NCBI GenBank assembly: GCA_024642465.1
Contig: JAHEBA010000001.1
Span: 95,341 to 159,340, forward strand
Direction: 5' to 3'
Length of the DNA: 64,000 nt
Source: Alphaproteobacteria bacterium
GTDB lineage: Bacteria; Pseudomonadota; Alphaproteobacteria; Rhizobiales; Aestuariivirgaceae
The notes below the pieces were generated by a model. That model was given only the letters and a program-made list of their open reading frames with translations. It was not told where the DNA came from and made no database searches. Below are positions 33,101 through 42,510 of the stretch, in pieces; positions within the stretch are counted from its first letter, which is position 1, and every line of letters begins with the position of its first letter. A program made the translations under genes and the position numbers.

Positions 33101-33391
33101 CCAATATTTGGGCGGTGTTGGCAACGGGTTGTAGCAGGGCCAGGCGGCTCAATCTGTCGCTATGGCCGCTGCATGTCTCAAAAGCGCATTTACATGTCGT
33201 GTTTTGGTGGTGCGGGTGGCGTTTACCTGCTGCCATGCTGCCATTCGCTCATTTGCCGTACGCTGGTGAGTGTTTCTGGCCCCGGGGCTTGCGTACATTT
33301 GCACGGCTGATAGGGTTGTAAACAGTGCTGTCCAGTTATCTGTGCGGATGGCCGGCACGCGTTGTGATAATCGGGAGGAGGAACCCCAAAC

Positions 33392-35056
33392 ATGTCTGAC
33401 AAGGAAAACATCTGGATTCCGCGGCTCAAGCAGTATCTTGCCGACGGCCAGATCGACCGCCGCGAATTCGTCCGCTATTGCTCGCTGCTGGGCATGTCGG
33501 CAGGTGCTGCCTACATGTGGGCAGGCAAGATCACCGGCCAGCCGTTCGCGCCGCCGGCCCGCGCCGCCGAAATGCCCAAGGGCGGCATCCTCAAGATTTC
33601 GATGCGCGTTCCGAAGGTCGAGACGCCGCATACCTTCTCGTGGATCTACGACTCCAACATCACCCGCCAGCAGGTTCGTTATGCAACCCGCACCGGTGTG
33701 GACAACGTGACCCGTCCTGACCTGTGTTCCTGGTCGGCATCCGATGACCTCAAGACGTGGACCCTGACAGTCAATGACGTTGACTGGTACAAGGGCGGCA
33801 AGCTGACCGCCGAGCAGGTCGCCTGGAATATCAAGCAGTGCCTTGATCCAGCCGTTGGCTCCTCAGTTGTGGGCCTGATGAAGGGCTACATGCTGAAGGA
33901 AGTCGACAGCGGCACCAAGGACGACAAGGGCAACCCTGTCATGACCACCGAGTTGTGGGATGCCAATGCCATCGAGGTCAAGGACGACAAGACCTTGGTG
34001 CTGAACCTCAAGGAAGCCCAGGTGGCTGTGCCGGAACACATGTTCCACTATCCGTTTGCGATCATGGACCCTGCAGAAGGCGGCAAGTTCGGCGTCGGCT
34101 CCAACGGTAACGGCTTCTTCGAGCTCGTCGAGTTCGAGGTCGGCCGCAAGGCCATCATGAAGCGCCGCGAGGGTGCGCCCGGCTACATCGATGAAGTGCA
34201 CTTCATCGACCTGGGCGACAACACCGCTGCCGAGGCTGCAGCCCTGCAGTCGAAGCAGGTGGACGGCTCCTACGAAGGCAACGTCGAGCAGTACGACCTC
34301 TACACCAAGATGGACCACGTGGAGCTATACGCTGCGCTTACTGCCAACACCGGTGTGGCCCGTCTGCGCCTCGACCAGAAGCCTGGTGATGACGCCCGTG
34401 TCCGCAAGGCATTCCGCCTTGCAACCGACGTGGCCAAGGCGACTGAAATCGCCGTTGGTCCGCACGGTGCCGTGGCCGAGCATCACCATGTCTGCCCGGT
34501 TCATCCGGACTACAAGAAGCTGCCCGAGATGACCCGCAACGTCGAGGAAGCCAAGAAGCTGCTGGCGGAAGCCGGTTATGCCGATGGCCTCGATGTTGAA
34601 CTCACCTGTAAGCCCGACCCGGCGTGGGAACTGGCTACGGTGGAAGCCATGGTCGAGCAGTGGAAGGAAGCCGGCATCAACTGCAAGATCAACGTGCTGC
34701 CGTCCGCCAAGTTCTGGGACGTGTGGGACAAGGTGCCGTTCGGCTTCACCTCGTGGGCGCACCGCCCGCTCGGCTTCATGGTGCTGGGCCTTGCCTACCG
34801 CACCGGCGTGCCGTGGAACGAGTCGGCTTACTCAAATGCCGAGTTCGACGAGACGCTCACCAAGGCCGAAGGTACGCTTGACCTTGAAGCCCGCAAGGAG
34901 CTGATCGGCAAGCTCGAGACCATCATGCAGGAGGATGGCCCGATCATTCAGCCGCTGTGGCGCAAGATCTTCATTCCGATGGACAAGAAAGTGAAGGGCT
35001 TCCAGTTGCACCCGACCCGCTACTTCTTCTGCGAAGAGTACGCCGTCGAAGCCTGA
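33392..35056 (+). CDS. ABC transporter solute-binding protein, family 5, with Tat-type signal
   Basis: 554 residues. The N-terminus has a twin-arginine-like motif (DRREFVRYCSLLGMSAGAA) and a probable cleavage after PARAAE, so folded export is predicted. The rest is a peptide/opine/nickel-type (SBP_bac_5) binding protein: DLCSWSASDDLKTWTLTVND, VEEAKKLLAEAGYADGLDVEL, LETIMQEDGPIIQPLWRK. No permease or ATPase genes adjoin it, so it is an orphan. It might serve a transporter elsewhere or act in sensing. A strong terminator follows. Proximity to mttB3 hints at a methylated ligand, but this is weak. Confidence 0.85.
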   Translation: MSDKENIWIPRLKQYLADGQIDRREFVRYCSLLGMSAGAAYMWAGKITGQPFAPPARAAEMPKGGILKISMRVPKVETPHTFSWIYDSNITRQQVRYATRTGVDNVTRPDLCSWSASDDLKTWTLTVNDVDWYKGGKLTAEQVAWNIKQCLDPAVGSSVVGLMKGYMLKEVDSGTKDDKGNPVMTTELWDANAIEVKDDKTLVLNLKEAQVAVPEHMFHYPFAIMDPAEGGKFGVGSNGNGFFELVEFEVGRKAIMKRREGAPGYIDEVHFIDLGDNTAAEAAALQSKQVDGSYEGNVEQYDLYTKMDHVELYAALTANTGVARLRLDQKPGDDARVRKAFRLATDVAKATEIAVGPHGAVAEHHHVCPVHPDYKKLPEMTRNVEEAKKLLAEAGYADGLDVELTCKPDPAWELATVEAMVEQWKEAGINCKINVLPSAKFWDVWDKVPFGFTSWAHRPLGFMVLGLAYRTGVPWNESAYSNAEFDETLTKAEGTLDLEARKELIGKLETIMQEDGPIIQPLWRKIFIPMDKKVKGFQLHPTRYFFCEEYAVEA

Positions 35057-35080
35057 TCTGTCAGGCAGAGCAAAAAATCC

Positions 35081-35113
35081 CGCCCTTCCGGCCACTTGCC
35101 GGGAGGGCGTTTT
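35081..35113 (+). terminator. Rho-independent terminator after the orphan solute-binding protein
   Basis: CGCCCTTCCGGC pairs with GCCGGGAGGGCG (12 pairs, one G-U) around a five-base loop and is followed by TTTT. An upstream A-run completes the bidirectional look. Confidence 0.85.
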
Positions 35114-35182
35114 CATTTTGCCGTTTGACGGCAGACCCCCGGATAGTCCTAAATCATATGCAGGCAAACGAGGGCTCAACAC

Positions 35183-36295
35183 ATGAATTCCAGACAATCC
35201 ACCGCCGGCTTCATGGCGATGAAGGGGGCGGGCTACTACTCAAAGGCCACGATTGGCGCCAAGCATGTGATGGACAACGCGGCCGGTCTTGTGCTCGACG
35301 CCATCGAGCGCATGGCGCCTGCTGATGACGGCACCATCTTCCGCGCAACCGACATGGGCGCGGCAGACGGCGGCACGTCAGTGGACCTTTGGCGCCGCGT
35401 ACTGAAGGACGTGCGCAAGCGGGTTCCCTCGCGGCCTATCGAGATGGTCTATACCGATCTTCCGCGCAACGACTTCGCCCAGGTCTTCCGCATGATCCAC
35501 GGCCAGACCGACATCCAGAGCTACTATCCCGAGATTGATGACCTGTACGTATTCGCCTCGGGCACGTCGTTCCACCAGAACATCTTCCCCGCGCAGACCC
35601 TGGACCTCGGCTTCTCGGCAACCGCATCGCACTACATTTCTTCCACGCCGTGCAACATCACCAACCATGTCCACATGGTCGGTGCGACGGGCGCGGAGCG
35701 CGAAGCTTTCGAGAAGCAGGGGGCGAATGACTGGGAGACGATGCTGCTGCAGCGTACCCGCGAACTCAAGCCCGGCGGCCGGCTGTGCCTGTTCAACTTC
35801 GGCATCGACGAGGAAGGCCGTTACCTCGGCCATACCGGCGGCGTCAGCATGTTCGACGAGTTCAACCGCCACTGGCGCGCGCTGGCCGACGATGGCGTCA
35901 TTACCGAAGCCGAGTACCTCAACACCAACTTCCCGCAGCATTACCGCACTGTGTCCGAGTTCATTGCGCCGCTCGAGGACTCGTCCAACCCTGTCTACAA
36001 GGCCGGGCTCCGGCTCGAGCATATCGAGACCCGCGTGGTGCGTTGCCCGTTCGAACAGGACTTCACCGAGAATCACAAGGACGCCGCCCGGTTCGCGGTC
36101 GAGTACCTGCCGACCTTGCGCTCCTGGTCCGAGGCCACCTTCCTTGGCGGGCTCGATGCCTGGCGCGGTTCTGAAGAGCGCCAGGACATCATGGACGAGT
36201 TCTATGGCCGCTATCAGAAGGCGGTGGCGGCAGCGCCAAAGGGGCACGCGATGGACTATGTGCACGCCTATCTGATCTGCCGCAAGGAAGGTTGA
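35183..36295 (+). CDS. SABATH-like SAM-dependent carboxyl methyltransferase
   Basis: 370 residues resembling the plant SABATH family (salicylate/jasmonate/IAA carboxyl methyltransferases). The N-terminal AMKGAGYYSKATIGAK mirrors the SABATH SAM/substrate-binding start. FRATDMGAADGGTSV is motif I, YTDLPRNDFAQVF corresponds to the family DLPGNDFN, and FSATASHYISSTP to the SLHWLS segment. ELKPGGRLCLFNFG follows. It probably methylates a small carboxylic acid or ring nitrogen. It opens a three-gene unit with an Ldh-family dehydrogenase nine bases downstream and a FAD oxidoreductase. Bacterial members are uncommon. The substrate is unknown. Confidence 0.78.
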   Translation: MNSRQSTAGFMAMKGAGYYSKATIGAKHVMDNAAGLVLDAIERMAPADDGTIFRATDMGAADGGTSVDLWRRVLKDVRKRVPSRPIEMVYTDLPRNDFAQVFRMIHGQTDIQSYYPEIDDLYVFASGTSFHQNIFPAQTLDLGFSATASHYISSTPCNITNHVHMVGATGAEREAFEKQGANDWETMLLQRTRELKPGGRLCLFNFGIDEEGRYLGHTGGVSMFDEFNRHWRALADDGVITEAEYLNTNFPQHYRTVSEFIAPLEDSSNPVYKAGLRLEHIETRVVRCPFEQDFTENHKDAARFAVEYLPTLRSWSEATFLGGLDAWRGSEERQDIMDEFYGRYQKAVAAAPKGHAMDYVHAYLICRKEG

Positions 36296-36304
36296 GACGG
36301 CGCA

Positions 36305-37318
36305 ATGACCAAAAAGACCACGACGACGCTCGACATCGAGAAGGCCCGCCGGCTTGCCATGCGGGCGCTGACGAACAACGGTGCCGCGCGCGCCAACGTA
36401 CGCTATCTGGTCGACCAGATCATCGATAGCGAAATGGTTGGCATGGCCAGTCACGGCTTCTTCTGGCTGCCGGTCTACGTGTCACACCTGAAATGCGGCA
36501 AGGTTGACGGCAAGGTGAAGCCCACCGTCACCCGCCTGTCACCGGTGGCGTTCCGCGCTGATGCGCACTCGGGCTTTGCCCATTCTGCCATTGAGGCAGG
36601 GTTCAGGAAGCTCGTACCGGCTGCGAAAAAGTACGGAATTGCCGCTCTTTCCGTTACCAACTCCTATAATTGCGGGCGTCTTGCGGGTCACACCGAAAGG
36701 CTCGCCCGCGAAGGCCTGCTGGCATTCGGCTTCACCAACGCACCGGCATCGATCGCGCCGCCCGGAGGCAAGAAGGCCGTCATCGGCACCAATCCCGTCT
36801 CGATGGCCGCACCGGACGGCAAGGGCGGCGTTGGCTTCGTGGTGGACCAGTCCTCGTCCGTCGTCGCCAAGTCCGAGGTCATGCGCCATGCCGCCCGTGG
36901 CGAACCGATCCCGGCCGGCTGGGCGCTGGACGCAGACGGCAACGTGACCACCGATCCGAAGCAGGCCACCACCATGGCGCCTGCTGGCGGCTACAAGGGC
37001 TTCAACCAGGGCCTCATGGTCGAAACCATGTCGGCGTTGATGTCTGGCGCCACGCTTGGCTCGGCCATGTCCCCCTTCGCGACGGATGCCGGTGGACCCT
37101 GCAACTCCGGCCAGTTCTTCATCGCCATCGACCCGGAAGGCTTCTCCGGCGCACTGTTCGCCGACCGTTTCGCGCAACTCGCCGCCAGCATCGGCGCGCA
37201 GGGGAACGCCCGGCTGCCGGGCATCCGCCGGCTGCAATTGCGCGAGAACAGTGCCGCAGCTGGCACTATTGAGGTGGACCGCGAACTGGTAAAGCGGGTG
37301 AGAGACCTGACCTGCTGA
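36305..37318 (+). CDS. Ldh-family NAD(P)-dependent oxidoreductase (malate/lactate/ureidoglycolate/DpkA type)
   Basis: 337 residues of the Ldh_2 fold: ARRLAMRALTNNGAARANVRYLVD, MVGMASHGFFWLPVYV (catalytic His in SHG), FTNAPASIAPPGGKKAVIGTNPVSMAAP, and YKGFNQGLMVETMSALMSG. Family members reduce alpha-keto acids or cyclic imino acids, or make N-methyl amino acids. Close spacing on both sides places it in one operon with the SABATH-like methyltransferase and the FAD oxidoreductase. It may process an N-methylated amino acid, but the substrate cannot be read. Confidence 0.85.
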   Translation: MTKKTTTTLDIEKARRLAMRALTNNGAARANVRYLVDQIIDSEMVGMASHGFFWLPVYVSHLKCGKVDGKVKPTVTRLSPVAFRADAHSGFAHSAIEAGFRKLVPAAKKYGIAALSVTNSYNCGRLAGHTERLAREGLLAFGFTNAPASIAPPGGKKAVIGTNPVSMAAPDGKGGVGFVVDQSSSVVAKSEVMRHAARGEPIPAGWALDADGNVTTDPKQATTMAPAGGYKGFNQGLMVETMSALMSGATLGSAMSPFATDAGGPCNSGQFFIAIDPEGFSGALFADRFAQLAASIGAQGNARLPGIRRLQLRENSAAAGTIEVDRELVKRVRDLTC

Positions 37319-37342
37319 GCTGTTACGGGAGCACCTGACTGC

Positions 37343-38458
37343 ATGGCCGTAGACTACGAGATCGATTGCGTTGTGGCCGGTGCGGGTGTCATCGGCCTCG
37401 CCATTGCCCGCGAACTGGCCCAGGCGGGGCGCGAAGTGCTGATCCTCGAGTCGCAAGAAGCCTTTGGCCGGGGCGTATCCTCGCGTTCAAGCGAAGTCAT
37501 TCACGCCGGCATGTACTACACGCCTGGGTCGCTGCGCGCGAAGCTGTGCGTCAAAGGCAAGTGGCAGCTCTACGACTTCATGAAGAAGCACAATGTCGCT
37601 CACACCAATTGCGGCAAGCTGATCGTGGCCACCTCGGACGAGGAGGTGCCGATACTCGAGACGATCATGCAGAAGGGCGCCACCAACGGCGTCGATGACC
37701 TGACGCTGCTCGATCAGACGCAGGCCCTGGCGCTGGAGCCGGCGCTGTCGTGCAAGGCGGCCATTCTGTCGCCGTCCACCGGCATGATGGACTCGGCCGG
37801 CATCATGCTGGCGCTGCTGGGCGAGGCCGAGAATGCCGGCGCCTCGCTGGCCGTGCGCGCACCCGCGACCGGAGGGCGCGTCGGCGGCTCGCTAATCGAG
37901 ATTGACACTGGCGGCGACGAGCCGATGACCATCGGCTGCAACCTGTTCGTCAATTCCACCGGCCTGTATGCCCCGCATGTGGCCGCAAGCCTCGAGGGGC
38001 TGGACGCCAGCCACGTACCCACCGCCTATTACGGCAAGGGCAGCTACTTCTCCATCACCGGCAAGGCGCCGTTCACCCGGCTGATCTATCCGTGCCCCAT
38101 CGTTGGCGGGCTGGGCGTTCACCTCACCATCGACGTCGGCGGGCAGGCCCGCTTCGGTCCGGATGTCGAATGGGTAGACGAACCCGACTATGAGGTCGAT
38201 CCGCGCCGCGCCGATGAATTCTATGCGCTGGTGCGCAAGTACTGGCCCGGTCTGCAGGATGGCGCCTTGCAGCCGTCCTATGCCGGCGTCAGGCCGAAGA
38301 TCGTACCACCCGGCATCCAGACCCAGGACTTCCGCATCGACGGTCCGGACCAGCACGGTGTGCCGGGCCTGATCAACCTGTTCGGCATGGAAAGCCCCGG
38401 TCTGACATCGTCACTCGCCATTGGCCGCTACGTGATGGATATCGTCCGTTCCATGTGA
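37343..38458 (+). CDS. FAD-dependent oxidoreductase (L-2-hydroxyglutarate oxidase / DAO family)
   Basis: 371 residues. CVVAGAGVIGLAIARELA is the dinucleotide-binding loop, followed by ILESQEAFGRGVSSRSSEVIHAG as in L-2-hydroxyglutarate dehydrogenases, PSTGMMDSAGIMLALL, and the C-terminal FAD contact FGMESPGLTSSLAIGRYV. It oxidises a C-OH or C-N bond of a small carboxylate. Last gene of the SABATH-Ldh-DAO unit. A role in oxidising N-methyl amino acids or 2-hydroxy acids is possible from the family alone. Confidence 0.85.
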   Translation: MAVDYEIDCVVAGAGVIGLAIARELAQAGREVLILESQEAFGRGVSSRSSEVIHAGMYYTPGSLRAKLCVKGKWQLYDFMKKHNVAHTNCGKLIVATSDEEVPILETIMQKGATNGVDDLTLLDQTQALALEPALSCKAAILSPSTGMMDSAGIMLALLGEAENAGASLAVRAPATGGRVGGSLIEIDTGGDEPMTIGCNLFVNSTGLYAPHVAASLEGLDASHVPTAYYGKGSYFSITGKAPFTRLIYPCPIVGGLGVHLTIDVGGQARFGPDVEWVDEPDYEVDPRRADEFYALVRKYWPGLQDGALQPSYAGVRPKIVPPGIQTQDFRIDGPDQHGVPGLINLFGMESPGLTSSLAIGRYVMDIVRSM

Positions 38459-38627
38459 TTTGCCCGATCATTGGGCATGGCACCAGCCAAGTTTAATTAT
38501 GGGTCCAGAACGTCTGTGCCATTGCGCCGCATGCTTCCGGCGTTTCATACTTCAAAATGCGCGCAATTTGCGCCCTTTGCAATCTGCCTGTTGCAGGTGA
38601 GCAGGATCAACACAGGGAGTGTTAGGT

Positions 38628-39599
38628 ATGAAGAAATTGTTCAAGGCGGCAGTTCTGGCTGGCGCCAGCGTCGCTGCAATCGCCATGACTTCGGCCGCTA
38701 ACGCGGCTGACAAGGTAAATGTCGCCTTCTTCCTCGAGTGGGCTACGCCGAACCAGATCGCCAAGGTCGACAAGGTGTACGACCAGGCCATGGGCGTCGA
38801 CGTGAACTGGACCGATTTCTCCACCGGTGTCGCCATGACCGAAGCCATGCTGGCCGGCGACATCGATATCGCGTACTCGCAGGGCCTGGCCCCGTTCGTG
38901 ACCGCAATCCAGCAGGGCGCACCGCTGAAGATGGTCGCCATCGCTGTCGTCTATGAAGCCAACAACTGCTTCATCAAGAACGGTCTCGGCATCGACTCCT
39001 CGAACGCCTCCGAACTGGAAGGCAAGACCGTGGCGGTGCCGCTGAACACCATGGCCGACTATTCGTTCCGCCGCTACATGTCCGCGCTCAACGTCGACGT
39101 TTCCAAGATCAAGATCGTCGACCAGGCTCCGGCTGACGGCGCCAAGTCGCTGGCTGACGGCGCTGTCGACATGGCCTGTATTTTCGGTGGTGATTCCGCC
39201 AAGGCCGCCGGCGAAGTCGGCACGCCCATCATGACCAAGCAACAGAAGATCGACGCCGGCATCGGTTCGTTCGACGTCGTTTCGGTGACCGAAAAGTTTG
39301 CAACCGAGAACCCCGAACTGCTGAAGTCATTCCTGCAGGTCACCGAAGAAGCCAACAAGGCATGGACTGGCTCTGACGAGCAGCTTGCCAAGGTGGCCAA
39401 GGACGCCGGCATGAGCGTCGAGACCACCAAGAACCAGATGGCCGACTTCATCTTCCCGTCGAGCGCCGAGCAGAAGGAAAAGTACTTCGGCAAGGACGGC
39501 GTGGCAGCCCAGGCTGCTGCATCGCTCGGCCTGGTGTTCTCCGGCGACTCTGACGGCTCCGCCATCGCGAAGACGATCGACGGCTCGTTCCTGCCGTAA
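38628..39599 (+). CDS. tauA: Taurine-type ABC transporter substrate-binding protein
   Basis: 323 residues from the ATG with GGAG before it. The signal peptide (KKLFKAAVLAGASVAAIA, cleavage near ANAAD) is followed by VNVAFFLEWATPNQIAKVDK, WTDFSTGVAMTEAMLAGDIDIAYS and EGKTVAVPLNTMADYSFRRY. These are typical of the SsuA/TauA/NMT1-like group, and the opening FLEW resembles roseobacter taurine-binding proteins. Followed by matching ATPase and permease genes. Taurine or a related sulfonate/amine is the likely ligand, and SoeABC elsewhere would handle released sulfite. Ligand identity is inferred. Confidence 0.72.
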   Translation: MKKLFKAAVLAGASVAAIAMTSAANAADKVNVAFFLEWATPNQIAKVDKVYDQAMGVDVNWTDFSTGVAMTEAMLAGDIDIAYSQGLAPFVTAIQQGAPLKMVAIAVVYEANNCFIKNGLGIDSSNASELEGKTVAVPLNTMADYSFRRYMSALNVDVSKIKIVDQAPADGAKSLADGAVDMACIFGGDSAKAAGEVGTPIMTKQQKIDAGIGSFDVVSVTEKFATENPELLKSFLQVTEEANKAWTGSDEQLAKVAKDAGMSVETTKNQMADFIFPSSAEQKEKYFGKDGVAAQAAASLGLVFSGDSDGSAIAKTIDGSFLP

Positions 39600-39751
39600 T
39601 CGCAACGACGGGTTGGAAGGACCGCGGGTGGCGGTCCTTCCTCCATCACCGTTTGAAATCGTGCGGCCGGCAACGTCATCCGGAGCGGCAAGGCATTCGC
39701 CGGCCAGACACGAATTTACCTCCGCCGGGGAGAGCGGCAGTTTGGGGCAGC

Positions 39752-40549
39752 ATGGCAGACCTCGTTTGTGAACACCTCAACATGACCTTCACCAACCCGC
39801 AGACGGGCAGTGAGGTTCATGCGTTGAAGGACATCAACTTCACCCTGAAGAAGGGCGAACTGCTATCCGTGCTGGGCCCTTCGGGCTGTGGCAAGACCAC
39901 GCTGCTGAATATCGTGGCAGGTTTTCTCAACGCGACGTCCGGTGTCGTCAGGCTGGGCGACAAGATCATCGACAGTCCGGGCGTTGAACGGGGCATGGTC
40001 TTCCAGCAGGGCGCCCTGTTCGAATGGCTCCCGGTCTCCAAGAACGTCGACTTCGGCTTGCGCATGAAGGGCATGCCGGCAGACCAACGCGCAGCGCTGG
40101 TCGAAAAGTGGCTCGACATCGTTGGCCTCAAGGGGTTTGGCAACACGCCGACCTATCAGCTTTCCGGTGGCATGCAGCAGCGCGTGGCGCTTGCCCGCTG
40201 CCTTGTCAATGATCCGGAAGTGATCCTCATGGACGAACCGCTGGGCGCGCTGGATGCGCTTACCCGCGAGAAGATGCAGTCGCTGGTGCTGGAACTGTGG
40301 AAGGAAACCGGCAAGACCATCATCATCATTACCCACTCGGTCGAGGAAGCGCTGCTGTTGGGCGAACGCCTGTTCGTCATGGCGCCGCGCCCTGGCCGGA
40401 TCCACAAGGAATACAACCTGCCGTTTGCCGAGCGCGGCCTGACCGAGTCACTGCGCGCAATCAAGCAGGACAAGGCGTTCTCCAAGGTGCGCGAAGAAAT
40501 TCTGACCATGATCTGGAACATGGAAGAGGAGATCATGGGCCGTGTTTGA
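39752..40549 (+). CDS. tauB: Taurine-type ABC transporter ATP-binding protein
   Basis: 265 residues starting MADLVCEHLNMTF, chosen over the ORF-track start because GGGG and the normal ABC N-terminus fit here. Walker A is GPSGCGKTT, signature LSGGMQQRVALARCL, Walker B VILMDEP, switch ITHSVEEALLLGERL. It energises the adjacent permease. Its end overlaps the permease start by eight bases, so translation is coupled. Confidence 0.88.
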   Translation: MADLVCEHLNMTFTNPQTGSEVHALKDINFTLKKGELLSVLGPSGCGKTTLLNIVAGFLNATSGVVRLGDKIIDSPGVERGMVFQQGALFEWLPVSKNVDFGLRMKGMPADQRAALVEKWLDIVGLKGFGNTPTYQLSGGMQQRVALARCLVNDPEVILMDEPLGALDALTREKMQSLVLELWKETGKTIIIITHSVEEALLLGERLFVMAPRPGRIHKEYNLPFAERGLTESLRAIKQDKAFSKVREEILTMIWNMEEEIMGRV

Positions 40550-42470
40550 GTGGCTTTCCGACAATCGCGCTTCCTTAGCCGCGGTGATTATCATCGCGCT
40601 GGTTGTGATGTTCGTGGCCTCCATCGTCATCGGCCGCAGACAGGCCGACCGCACCGCCAAGGATGCGGTATTCGGCGATCCGGAACGCACCAGGGGCGGC
40701 TGGTACTGGGCCGTATGCGGCGTTGCGGCGCTGATGCTGATCTGGTTCTATTTTTCATGGGGCATGGGTCGAGCCTTCTTTCCCAGTGCCGCCAACGAAC
40801 TGTGTCAGGTCGCCAAGATCGAGGAAGTGCTGTCGCCGATCAAGGCGCAGCTTCCCATCGGTTCGCGCTACTACAAGTCGACCTTGCTCGTCAGCCGCAA
40901 TGCGGACCAGCTCAATGAAGTGGAACAGGCTTTTCCCGCGGAAGCGTTCTCTGCCGAGGAAACTGCCGAACTTAATGCCATCGTTGCAGAGATCCGCAAG
41001 CTGATCGCCAACTCGTCCAACCCGGCCAACGTCAAACCGGAACTTCAGGAAGAACTCCACCGCATTGCCGGCGAGATCGAAGGCCTGAGCGACGAACTGC
41101 GCAAGGGCTATGCAGGGCTGTCGCCCACGCCCGAGGCTCTGGCGCAGCCGAAGTGGGGCGTGACCCGCGACGAGATACCGATCCTGCCGATGACGGCGCG
41201 CGGTGTAATGTTCGACGATGTTGCCTCAAAGGCGGGCGGCGTTACCGATGCCTTCGAAAAGGCCAGAAACGTCATCCCGGCCAACGACGAGATCATCGCC
41301 GACGTGAAGGCGCGGCTGGATGCCATCAAGGTAGCCAACGAGACCGGCAGCTTTGAGCCACGCATCGCCAAGCTGCGCGATGACTATGTGAAGGCGGTCG
41401 AGCGCATCTATCGCCGCCTCGACGACGGCACCATATTCCCGGCTGACTCGCTGCAGACCATCAATGACGCGATCGTCGGTCTCGACACGGCCGTGGACGA
41501 TGCCATGGGCGGTCTGGCCTGGACAAAGAAACTGGTGTTGCCCGGCCAGGGCGTCGTCAAGTCTCGCACCCAGTGCACCGAGCAGGGCTCGGCCCGCTGG
41601 CTGCCCAAGCCGACCGACGTCGTGGCAACCCTGCTTCGCCTCGCGAACCCGGATGTCCAGGGCGATGGTGGCTACAAGGGCGTTCCGCTGCTGTGGTGGA
41701 AATGGCTGCCGATTGCCGACGTGGTCGGCTTCTTCGTGCCGGACTGGATCGCCGACGTCTGGCCGGGCGAGTACTCCCGGCATGGCGCAGACGGCAGCAT
41801 TACGCCGAATTTCAAGGACAAGCTGCTCGCATTTGCGCGAGGTGATGTAAATCTCGGTGCGATTCCGGTGCTGGATGGCCACCTGTGGGACTCGCTCTTC
41901 CGCGTTCTGGTAGCGCTTTTCCTGGGTATCCTGCTGGGTGTGCCGCTCGGGCTGTTCATGGGCGTATCGAAGTTCTTCAAGTCGTTCTTCGACCCGATGA
42001 TCGAGCTTTACCGCCCCGTTCCGCCGCTCGCCTGGGCACCGCTGATCCTGACCATTTTCGGCATTCAGGACGACGGCAAGATTTTCCTGCTGTTCATGGT
42101 GGCGTTTGCGATCATGGTCATCTCGGCGCGCACCGGTGCGTCCGGCACCCAGTTGTCGAAGATCCGTGCCTCGCACTCGCTGGGAGCCTCAACCGGCCAG
42201 ATCTTGCGCCACGTCATCCTGCCCAACGCGATGCCGGAAATCCTCACAGGGGTGCGGATTGCCATCGGGGTTTGCTGGGGCACGCTGGTTGCGGCTGAAA
42301 TGCTGGCGGGCACCACCGGTATCGGCTTCATCGAGAACATCGCACGCACTGTCTCCGACTACGAACTGATCTGGGTAACCATCCTGATCATGGGCGTGCT
42401 AGGCCTCGTCTTCGACCTGATGATGCGCTGGGTCATCGCCAAGGTCATTCCGTGGCGCGGCAAGGGCTGA
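40542..42470 (+). CDS. tauC: Taurine-type ABC transporter permease with ~350-residue N-terminal extension
   Basis: 642 residues, more than twice the usual ~260-280 for TauC/SsuC. The last ~200 residues are the ordinary permease domain (LFRVLVALFLGILLGVPLGL, EAA loop near GASTGQILRHVILPNAMPEI, and LVAAEMLAGTTGIGFIE). Before it come two hydrophobic helices (SLAAVIIIALVVMFVASIVI and WYWAVCGVAALMLIWFYFSW), then a long soluble, helix-rich region with Glu/Lys heptad-like runs (NAIVAEIRKLIANSSNP, ELHRIAGEIEGLSDELRKG) and two cysteines. By topology this lies in the periplasm, where it might receive or gate the binding protein. The extension function is unknown. Confidence 0.85.
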   Translation: MFEWLSDNRASLAAVIIIALVVMFVASIVIGRRQADRTAKDAVFGDPERTRGGWYWAVCGVAALMLIWFYFSWGMGRAFFPSAANELCQVAKIEEVLSPIKAQLPIGSRYYKSTLLVSRNADQLNEVEQAFPAEAFSAEETAELNAIVAEIRKLIANSSNPANVKPELQEELHRIAGEIEGLSDELRKGYAGLSPTPEALAQPKWGVTRDEIPILPMTARGVMFDDVASKAGGVTDAFEKARNVIPANDEIIADVKARLDAIKVANETGSFEPRIAKLRDDYVKAVERIYRRLDDGTIFPADSLQTINDAIVGLDTAVDDAMGGLAWTKKLVLPGQGVVKSRTQCTEQGSARWLPKPTDVVATLLRLANPDVQGDGGYKGVPLLWWKWLPIADVVGFFVPDWIADVWPGEYSRHGADGSITPNFKDKLLAFARGDVNLGAIPVLDGHLWDSLFRVLVALFLGILLGVPLGLFMGVSKFFKSFFDPMIELYRPVPPLAWAPLILTIFGIQDDGKIFLLFMVAFAIMVISARTGASGTQLSKIRASHSLGASTGQILRHVILPNAMPEILTGVRIAIGVCWGTLVAAEMLAGTTGIGFIENIARTVSDYELIWVTILIMGVLGLVFDLMMRWVIAKVIPWRGKG

Positions 42471-42510
42471 CGATCAGACAGGCGGACCGTCAGCATCGGA
42501 TCGGCGCAAG

